Shown: piece by piece, positions 1 through 5,266 of the stretch
Numbering within the stretch: the first letter of the stretch is position 1
Layout of the letters: each line of letters starts with the position of its first letter
NCBI GenBank assembly: GCA_023429845.1
Contig: JAEZCY010000031.1
Location: 1 to 8,039 of the forward strand
Direction of reading: 5' to 3'
Length of the DNA: 8,039 nucleotides
Source of the DNA: Acidobacteriota bacterium
GTDB taxonomy: Bacteria; Acidobacteriota; Vicinamibacteria; Vicinamibacterales; Vicinamibacteraceae
Position numbers and translations under genes: made by a program
The notes under the pieces: model-generated
Told to the model about the DNA's origin: nothing
Databases searched by the model: none
Seen by the model: only the letters and a program-made list of their open reading frames with translations

Positions 1-1118
1 CCGCCGCGGCGGGGCTGGTGGGGCTGCCTGGCCGCGAGCACCTGGGCGCCAGCGAACTGGTCGCGTCCGTTGCGGCCTGGCGGGCCGATGCCCATCGGGG
101 CGCACGACCCGCTGCAGATGCCGCAACTCACGCAGAGGTCGGGGTCCACACGCGCCACGAGCGCCGAACGGCGGCTGTCGCGCGGCACCATCGTGATGGC
201 GTGGTACGGGCAGTCGAGCGCGCACTGCTCGCAGCCGACACAGATGGCCTCGTCCACGTGCGATGCGGGGCCGGGCCCGACGCGCCGCGACGTGAGGCGG
301 GGCAGCACGAGGAGCCCCGTGCCGATGGCGAGGGCGACAAGGAGGCTCGCTCCGCCCGAGAGGTGCCGGCTGATCGGGATCCAGAACGCGAAGAAGATGT
401 CGGCGGGCACGTGTTCCGGCAACGCGAGGACGTCGGCCCGGGGCGCCATCGACACCGGCAGGGCGATCGCCGCAATCACGAGCGCGCCGGTCATCGACGA
501 CATCAGCCGCCGGGGCGGCAGCAGGAGGGGACGGGCGAGCCGCCTGACATGCAGCCAGAACACGACACCCATCGCCAGCGGGATGCCGATGTGCGCGAAC
601 AGGTTGAGGAAGAAGAACGCGCTCGGCAGCGGCTGTTCGCCGGTGAAGGCGCGGCTCGTCGGCTCCGAGAGCAGCGGCAGCGCGTCGATCATGCGGGCCC
701 CCTCGGCCGCGAGATGCGCGCCGAACGTGTCCCAGACCATCACGTACCCGGTCCAGCCGCACACGAAGATCAGGAGCAGGAGCACCCAGCCGCTCACCCA
801 CGCCAGTGTCCGCGGGCCGACGCGGCGTCCCTGCACGAACATCCGGACGGCGTGCACGAGGGTCGCCACCACGGCGAGATCGCTCGCGTACCGGTGCAGG
901 CCACGCACCCAGCGACCGACCCAGGGGCGATCGGTGATGGCGGCCACTGACTCCCACGGCGCGCCGACCCGGTAGAACAACAGCAGCCACAAGCCGCTGG
1001 CGACCAGCAACACGTAGAGCGCGACGACGATCGTGCCGCTCTGGTACAGCGGATTGAACTGCTGGCCGAAGCACCGGTTGGCGAGCGCGTCGGCTCGGGC
1101 CAGCAGTCGTGATCCCAC
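1..1118 (-). CDS. Cytochrome b N-terminal domain / 2x[4Fe-4S] ferredoxin fusion protein (partial, 3' end outside window)
   Basis: Membrane electron-transfer protein, 372 codons visible, open at the left edge. From the GTG at 1118, residues 1-200 are a cytochrome b N-terminal (bc1/b6 type) domain with four hydrophobic helices. Two His pairs, H75/H89 and H176/H190, each 14 residues apart on separate helices, match the bis-His ligands of two b hemes. A further hydrophobic stretch lies at about 208-225, and another at about 255-273. Residues 290-342 hold two cluster motifs, CVGCEQCALDCP (C293, C296, C299, C303) and CVSCGICSGSCA (C329, C332, C335, C339), so a two-[4Fe-4S] ferredoxin domain follows the membrane part. 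Inferred role: passing electrons between quinone and a soluble carrier or partner subunit; the unseen C-terminus may carry another redox domain. No ATG is available in frame. GTG 1118 fits the usual short N-terminus; GTG 1178 would add 20 Pro/Ser/Ala-rich residues. Neither has a clear Shine-Dalgarno. Domain call firm, role and start uncertain. Confidence 0.88.
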   Translation of the reverse strand, partial: MGSRLLARADALANRCFGQQFNPLYQSGTIVVALYVLLVASGLWLLLFYRVGAPWESVAAITDRPWVGRWVRGLHRYASDLAVVATLVHAVRMFVQGRRVGPRTLAWVSGWVLLLLIFVCGWTGYVMVWDTFGAHLAAEGARMIDALPLLSEPTSRAFTGEQPLPSAFFFLNLFAHIGIPLAMGVVFWLHVRRLARPLLLPPRRLMSSMTGALVIAAIALPVSMAPRADVLALPEHVPADIFFAFWIPISRHLSGGASLLVALAIGTGLLVLPRLTSRRVGPGPASHVDEAICVGCEQCALDCPYHAITMVPRDSRRSALVARVDPDLCVSCGICSGSCAPMGIGPPGRNGRDQFAGAQVLAARQPHQPRRG

Positions 1119-1188
1119 CGTCGCGCCCGGGGGCGCCGCGAGGGGGCTGGAACGGGAGGGCGCAGAGAGAGGGCGCACCGGTGCGGGG

Positions 1189-1194
1189 ATTGTC
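1189..1194 (-). promoter_or_regulatory. Putative -10 element of the leftward promoter
   Basis: On the minus strand this reads GACAAT, four of six matches to TATAAT. Its centre (1191.5) lies 32 nt from the centre of the palindrome at 1214-1233, the mirror image of the rightward -10 candidate. A start point near 1182 would put the palindrome at -41.5. Transcription from there would begin just upstream of the alternative GTG at 1178 and about 64 nt before the GTG at 1118. Weak on its own; the symmetry is what makes it worth recording. Confidence 0.3.
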
Positions 1195-1213
1195 GGACGC
1201 GAGCGTGCCAGCG

Positions 1214-1233
1214 CATATGACGACGGTCATATG
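1214..1233. promoter_or_regulatory. Palindromic operator in the divergent intergenic region
   Basis: A perfect 8-bp inverted repeat, CATATGAC, 4-nt spacer, GTCATATG, sits between the divergent cytochrome b/ferredoxin gene and the oxidoreductase operon. The TGAC-N4-GTCA core has the geometry of Crp/Fnr-family sites (FNR/FixK half-sites are likewise separated by 4 nt), though the bases differ from the standard TTGAT-N4-ATCAA. It is AT-rich compared with its GC-rich surroundings. Candidate -10 hexamers lie at equal distance on both sides, each placing the site at about -41.5, the usual position for class II activation. The regulator is unknown; another dimeric regulator is possible. Confidence 0.5.
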
Positions 1234-1252
1234 GCGCGATGCGGACGGTCGC

Positions 1253-1258
1253 TAGACT
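1253..1258 (+). promoter_or_regulatory. Putative -10 element of the oxidoreductase operon promoter
   Basis: TAGACT, four of six matches to TATAAT, centred 32 nt to the right of the palindrome centre. A start point near 1265 would give a leader of about 50 nt before the first ATG at 1315. No good -35 hexamer is seen; the right half of the palindrome covers that position, as expected for an activator-dependent promoter. Prediction only. Confidence 0.35.
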
Positions 1259-1314
1259 CCGGACGTCCCGGCATTCCGGTCATCACCGTCCCACCGCGCT
1301 GCGCAGGAGTCCAC

Positions 1315-1485
1315 ATGGACGACCACGACGAGCCGCTCGAGCCCAGGGAGCCGATTCCTCTCGGACAACGGCTGTACGACAAGGAATTCCTCCTCCTCTT
1401 CGCCGGCATCCTCGTGATGCTGGTGTTCTACACCGGCTGGGGCTACTGGGAGATCACCACCCTGCCCAGTCGCCCGCTGCCCTGA
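1315..1485 (+). CDS. Small single-helix subunit of ba3-type heme-copper oxidoreductase (CoxIIa/CbaD-like)
   Basis: A 56-residue protein with an acidic/proline-rich N-terminus (residues 1-24) and one transmembrane helix at about 25-46, containing the stretch FAGILVMLVFYTGWGYW. The ATG has a good ribosome site, AGGAG at 1305-1309, five bases upstream. It is the first gene of the operon, 9 nt before the CuA subunit gene. In Thermus ba3 oxidase a very small one-helix subunit IIa (CbaD) is encoded just before subunits II and I, and the VLVF-type hydrophobic core and gene order match that arrangement. It probably packs against subunit I to replace the second helix missing from the one-helix subunit II. 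Identity rests on size, topology, operon position and loose resemblance, since the family is too short for strong motifs. Confidence 0.75.
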   Translation: MDDHDEPLEPREPIPLGQRLYDKEFLLLFAGILVMLVFYTGWGYWEITTLPSRPLP

Positions 1486-1494
1486 GGCCCGGCC

Positions 1495-2073
1495 ATGCAC
1501 ATCGATACCCATACGGGCCTGGACGCGCCGCAAGGCGTCTGGTGGAAGCCGGCCCACAAGTCCGAGAAGATGTGGGTCGGCATCGCCTTCGTCTGGTGCA
1601 TGGTGCTGTTTGCGATGATGCCTCTCTGGCACTGGAAGGGCGGGCAGAACCCGTCGGGCATCCGCAGCCGCACGACACCGCAGGCGTTCGGCGTCCGCGT
1701 CGACGAGTTCATCGCGCAGTACCAGACCGGCGACGATCGCGGCGTGCCGGTCGTCACACCTCCGCCCGGTGCCGAGATCTACCTGGCCGCCGTCGCTTAT
1801 CAGTGGTACCCGATCCTGCGCCTGCAGAAGGATGTGCAGTACACGCTGCATCTCTCCTCGCTCGACGTGAACCACGGCTTCTCGCTGTATCCGCTCAACG
1901 TCAACTTCCAGGTGGTGCCCGGGTACGACTACGGGCTCCGGGTCACACCGAACACGTCCGGTGACTTCCGGATCATCTGCAACGAGTTCTGCGGCATCGG
2001 GCACCACGTGATGGTCGGCCGCGTGATCGTCGAGGACGCGCCCGCGGTCGCCTCGGCAGGAGGTGTACGGTGA
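1495..2073 (+). CDS. Heme-copper oxidoreductase subunit II, CuA domain (ba3-type / NorS-like)
   Basis: A 192-residue electron-entry subunit. A short cytoplasmic N-terminus is followed by one membrane helix (about residues 28-45), then a periplasmic cupredoxin domain. The dinuclear CuA ligands are all present: H127 in DVNHGFS and C162-x3-C166-x3-H170-x2-M173 in CNEFCGIGHHVM, with the bridging Glu E164. W104 in the AYQWYP segment fits the aromatic patch used for electron entry in CuA subunits. One helix rather than two, and a short chain, are typical of B-family (ba3) enzymes. The start is preceded by GAGG (1484-1487) overlapping the previous stop; the end overlaps the subunit I start by 4 nt. 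It should take electrons from a periplasmic cytochrome c or cupredoxin and pass them to subunit I. CuA identity is firm. Whether the enzyme reduces O2 or NO depends on subunit I. Confidence 0.93.
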   Translation: MHIDTHTGLDAPQGVWWKPAHKSEKMWVGIAFVWCMVLFAMMPLWHWKGGQNPSGIRSRTTPQAFGVRVDEFIAQYQTGDDRGVPVVTPPPGAEIYLAAVAYQWYPILRLQKDVQYTLHLSSLDVNHGFSLYPLNVNFQVVPGYDYGLRVTPNTSGDFRIICNEFCGIGHHVMVGRVIVEDAPAVASAGGVR

Positions 2074-3842
2074 CGACGATCGCCGCGCGCGCCTCGCTCC
2101 CCGGTCCCCCCGCGACGTTCCGCTACCGGACGTGCCCGGTCACGGCGCGCCGCATCGATCTCGGCGCCGAGCTCCTGATCAAGGTCCACGCGGTGGCCTC
2201 CGTGGTGTCGCTCCTCGTGGGCGCCATCGCCGCCGTGCTGCTCGTGCTCACCCGCTGGCAGGCGGTCCACCTGCTGCCCGCCGACTGGTTCTACCGCATC
2301 CTCGGCGTACACGGGATGAGCATGCTGATCTTCTTCATCATCTTCTTCGAGATGGCGGTGCTCCTGTTTGCGAGCACCGTGCTGCTCAACGCGCGCAACG
2401 TCGCGCCCCGCACGTCGTGGGCGGCGCTCGCGCTGATGGTGGGTGGCGCCCTGCTCGTGGAGGCGATGATGTGGGGCGGCAAGGCCGACGTGCTGTTCAC
2501 GTCATACGTGCCGCTGCGCGCCGATCCGAACTTCTACCTCGGTGTGATCCTGTTTGCGGTCGGCGCGCTCGTCACCGTCGGCGTGTTCTTTGCCAACCTC
2601 GTCGTCGCACGGCGCGAGCGCACCTACACCGGATCGGTGCCGCTCGTCGTCTACGGGGCGCTGACCGCGGCGATCATCGCCGTGATCACCCTCCTGCACG
2701 GCGCGGCCATCTACATCCCGACGTACCTCTGGTCGCTCGGCTACATGGACGTGGACCCGCAGGTCTACCGCATGGTGTGGTGGGGCCTCGGCCACTCGTC
2801 GCAGCAGATCAACGTCGCAGCCATGGTGGCGATCTGGTACATGCTCGGCGCGCTCACCATCGGCTCGGTCGTGCTGAACGAGAAGATCAGCCGCACGGCC
2901 TTCGTGCTGTACGTGCTGTTCATCTCGATGGCCTCGGCGCACCACCTGCTCGTGGACCCAGGGATGGGCCCCGCGTGGAAGGTGGTCAACACGAGCTACT
3001 TCATGTACATGGCCGTGCTCGCCTCGATGATTCACGGCTTCACCGTGCCGGCCGGCATGGAACTGGGCATGCGGCTGCGCGGCTACACCGACGGCCTGTT
3101 CGGCTGGCTGCGCAACGCGCCGTGGGGCGACCCCGGCTTCAGTTCGCTCGTGTTCTCGCTGGTCGTCTTCGGCTTCGTGGGCGGGATCACCGGCGTGACG
3201 ATCGGCACCGAGCAGATCAACATCATCGTGCACAACACGCTGCGCGTGCCGGGGCACTTCCACGCGACGGTGGTCAGCGGCACGGCGATGGCCTTCATGG
3301 GGGTCACGTACTACCTGATCCCGCTCATCTTCCAGCGCAAGGTGGCGTTCTGGAAGCTGGCGCGCCTGCAGCCGTACCTGTTTGCGGGCGGCATGCTGAT
3401 CTTCACGATCTCGATGACGTTTGCCGGCACGTTCGGCGTGCCCCGCCGCCACTGGGACATCTCGTTCAGCCAGGCGGCCTACGACGTGCAGTTCAACCCG
3501 ATCGTCGACCTGGTGCTCGCGGTGATGGCCATCGGCGGACTGATCGCCGCGACCGGGGCGTTCGTGTTCGTCGCCATCGCGGTGAAGTCGGTGTTCTTCG
3601 GCGAGCCGCTCGGCACGATCACGCGCGGAGTCGCCATGGTCGGCGTGCCGGCCGGCATCACGCATCCGCCCGTGCACGCCGCCGACGTGGACGCGCGCAA
3701 TGAGCGCCTGCACAGTGCGCAGTCGGGCCTGATGGGACCGGCGCCAGGCACAATCGTGCTGGTGTTCGTGTTCCTCGCGGCGTTCATCGTCTACTTCTTC
3801 GTGAACTGGAAGGTCCTGTCGTTCCTCTGGAGGATTGGATGA
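2070..3842 (+). CDS. ba3-like heme-copper oxidoreductase subunit I with NO-reductase-like active site (NorY-like candidate)
   Basis: A 590-residue catalytic subunit with about 13 predicted helices, as in B-family enzymes. Six metal-ligand histidines are visible: H81 (HGMSM) and H398 for the low-spin heme, H396 for the high-spin heme (VPGHFH), and H242, H291 and H292 for the nonheme metal. The cross-linked active-site Tyr of O2 reductases, four residues after the helix-VI His (H-P-x-V-Y), is absent: here H242 is followed by S-S-Q-Q, giving Q246. NO reductases have Glu at this place. The K-channel Tyr expected at His+11 is V253, while His+15 is still Y257. GTG start at 2070 with a strong AGGAGGT (2058-2064), overlapping subunit II by GTGA. 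Together with CuA subunit II and a senC/sco gene, this resembles norSY-senC of ammonia oxidisers or other CuA-type NORs. Superfamily certain; NO reduction is inferred. A routine database label would be cytochrome c oxidase ba3 subunit I. Confidence 0.92.
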   Translation: MTTIAARASLPGPPATFRYRTCPVTARRIDLGAELLIKVHAVASVVSLLVGAIAAVLLVLTRWQAVHLLPADWFYRILGVHGMSMLIFFIIFFEMAVLLFASTVLLNARNVAPRTSWAALALMVGGALLVEAMMWGGKADVLFTSYVPLRADPNFYLGVILFAVGALVTVGVFFANLVVARRERTYTGSVPLVVYGALTAAIIAVITLLHGAAIYIPTYLWSLGYMDVDPQVYRMVWWGLGHSSQQINVAAMVAIWYMLGALTIGSVVLNEKISRTAFVLYVLFISMASAHHLLVDPGMGPAWKVVNTSYFMYMAVLASMIHGFTVPAGMELGMRLRGYTDGLFGWLRNAPWGDPGFSSLVFSLVVFGFVGGITGVTIGTEQINIIVHNTLRVPGHFHATVVSGTAMAFMGVTYYLIPLIFQRKVAFWKLARLQPYLFAGGMLIFTISMTFAGTFGVPRRHWDISFSQAAYDVQFNPIVDLVLAVMAIGGLIAATGAFVFVAIAVKSVFFGEPLGTITRGVAMVGVPAGITHPPVHAADVDARNERLHSAQSGLMGPAPGTIVLVFVFLAAFIVYFFVNWKVLSFLWRIG

Positions 3843-4717
3843 CGAGCAGGACGCGTGCGTCCCTGGCGGTCGCCGCACTGCTGGCGATCGGCGCGATCAC
3901 CGCGTCGTGGTGGGCGCTGGCCTTGTGGCCGGTGCCCGGCGACGCGCCCGAGTGGCTGCTGCGCACGCGCGAGGTCTGCTTCGGGTCCACGGCAGACACG
4001 CTGCCCTCGCCCACCGGGTGGGCACTGCTCGTCGGTCAGCCGATCGGCATAACGTTGCTGCTCGTCGTCTTGTGGGGGCCGGATCTGCGAGCGGGGCTGC
4101 AGGGGGCGCTCTCGCGCGTGTCCGGCCAGGTGACGGTGGGAGTTGCCGCGGCCCTGGTCGTCACCGGCGTCGGTGCGGCGGCCGAGCGGGTGCGCACGGC
4201 CGGCTTCGAGCCGTTCGCTGCCGGTTCGGTGGATGTGGCGCGCCAGTTGACGCGGATCGACGACAAGGCCCCCGCCCTGGCGCTCACCGACCAGTCCGGA
4301 CGGGAAGTCACGCTGGAGGCGTTCAGGGGACGGCCCGTCATCGTCACCTTCGCCTTCGCGCACTGCGAGACGGTATGCCCGCTCATCGTCGGCGACGTGC
4401 TTGGCGCCAGGCGGGCACTGGGCGATGTCGATCCTGCGGTGATTGTCGTCACGCTGGACCCGTGGCGCGACACGCCGAGCCGGCTCGCCACGATCGCCGA
4501 TGCCTGGGGCCTGGGCAACCAGGCGCGCGTCCTGTCGGGAGAGCCCGAGGTCGTGGAGCGCACGCTGAACGCGTGGCGCGTGCCGAGGACGCGCAACCAG
4601 AAGACCGGAGACATCCTGCACCCGGCCATCGTGTACGTGATCGGCCGCGATGGCCGCATCGCCTACGTGGTCAGCGGCAGCGCCGGCACGATCGTCGCCG
4701 CCGTCCGCGCGCTGTAG
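3839..4717 (+). CDS. SCO/SenC-family copper protein with three-helix N-terminal membrane domain
   Basis: A 292-residue copper-delivery/thiol-redox protein, probably assembling the CuA site of subunit II. The C-terminal half (about 140-292) is a thioredoxin-fold SCO domain with the copper motif HCETVCP (C176, C180) and the distal ligand H261 in DILHPAIVY. LDPWRDTPSRL matches the conserved region after the second strand. The N-terminal half has three hydrophobic segments (about 7-29, 60-79, 97-115), where usual SCO proteins have a single anchor. Positive residues place the SCO domain outside the cytoplasm. The first outer loop holds a lone Cys, C47, in REVCFGS. ATG at 3839 overlaps the subunit I stop by ATGA, with GGAGGA at 3829-3834. 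Its operon position matches senC in norSY-senC clusters. Family assignment firm; the function of the extra membrane part is unknown. Confidence 0.92.
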   Translation: MTSRTRASLAVAALLAIGAITASWWALALWPVPGDAPEWLLRTREVCFGSTADTLPSPTGWALLVGQPIGITLLLVVLWGPDLRAGLQGALSRVSGQVTVGVAAALVVTGVGAAAERVRTAGFEPFAAGSVDVARQLTRIDDKAPALALTDQSGREVTLEAFRGRPVIVTFAFAHCETVCPLIVGDVLGARRALGDVDPAVIVVTLDPWRDTPSRLATIADAWGLGNQARVLSGEPEVVERTLNAWRVPRTRNQKTGDILHPAIVYVIGRDGRIAYVVSGSAGTIVAAVRAL

Positions 4718-4747
4718 CGGTACACCGCGTCCACGACCCAGCCGCGA

Positions 4748-4912
4748 TCAGGCTCGATGCCGTCGGACCGCGACGTCGGCGAGGGCGTGCTTCACGTCCT
4801 CGTACCACCGCTCGACCTGTTCGACGTCGGGATCCTGCGTCGGCATGCGATCCACGTCAGGACGAGCGCCCCCCCGCTGATTGAGGCGTAATTCCCTCTC
4901 CGTGCGCGTCAC
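4748..4912 (-). CDS. Possible small hypothetical protein or gene remnant
   Basis: A 54-codon frame on the minus strand, GTG to TGA, convergent with the SCO gene, 30 nt after its stop. The product is charged and hydrophilic (contains VEQVERWYEDVKHALADV, likely one amphipathic helix) with no membrane segment and no motif I recognise. Third codon positions are strongly G/C, as in the real genes here, which is the main argument for coding. Against it: no clear ribosome site before the GTG, small size and GC-rich background. A shorter version could start at the in-frame ATG at 4844. It might also be the preserved tail of a decayed gene. Confidence 0.3.
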   Translation of the reverse strand: MTRTERELRLNQRGGARPDVDRMPTQDPDVEQVERWYEDVKHALADVAVRRHRA

Positions 4913-5266
4913 GTCGGATGAACGGATCAGAAGCGGGGCTGTCGCCCCCGGTGCTGCAGGCCTTGCCGCTCCGGAGAGTTCGGGCCGTAGATGACTCCGT
5001 ACCGCCGGAGGTGCCGCCTTCGGCCGGAGGCTGCGTTCACCTGCATTCTCGAGTATCCGGAGGCCGCCACAACCGTTTCGGGCGCATTCGGGCCGATTGG
5101 TGCCAGTTATCGCGCATCACCCGAGTCGGCGCCTGCCTGGTCCACGTCTTGCCTCGATCGCGGCCAGTGCTGCGGCGACACTCGGAAGACCTCACCCGGC
5201 CGCTCGAACGCGGTCAGGACGACAGCTCGCGAGCGGTCAGTTCCGCGCCGGAGAGGGAGACGCGTA
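4913..5266. other. Non-coding stretch upstream of the serine dehydratase gene
   Basis: About 350 nt without a supported gene. Open frames exist on the plus strand (one beginning at 4918, and an in-frame upstream extension of the dehydratase from 4991), but their products look like random Arg/Pro/Ser-rich translation and lack ribosome sites. The only pattern seen is CCGGAGG repeated at 5005-5011, 5024-5030 and 5057-5063, with a small hairpin GCCG-CCTT-CGGC at about 5013-5024. No convincing promoter or known riboswitch was found. Confidence 0.4.
5255..5260 (+). promoter_or_regulatory. Ribosome binding site deciding the dehydratase start
   Basis: GGGAGA lies 6 nt before the ATG at 5267 and supports that start over the in-frame ATG at 4991, which has no comparable site and would add 92 non-conserved-looking residues ahead of the export signal. 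Confidence 0.65.

Noticed and set aside
18..975. Long plus-strand open frames of about 300 codons each
   Set aside because: They are mirror frames of the minus-strand cytochrome b/ferredoxin gene; products are Arg/His/Pro-rich without motifs, whereas the minus frame has heme and cluster ligands.
2063..3878. Very long open frames over subunit I (546 codons plus, 458 codons minus)
   Set aside because: Shadows produced by high GC content; the translations are Arg/His/Asp-rich and low in normal composition, while the 2070 frame has full heme-copper motifs.
4991..5266. Upstream in-frame ATG as the start of the serine dehydratase
   Set aside because: It would add 92 residues of non-protein-like sequence ahead of the Tat-type signal and lacks a ribosome site; ATG 5267 has GGGAGA at proper spacing.
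4880..5266. A glycine- or serine-responsive riboswitch before the dehydratase
   Set aside because: Looked for glycine-riboswitch-like conserved blocks; only scattered CCGGAGG repeats and short GC hairpins were found, nothing matching a known aptamer.
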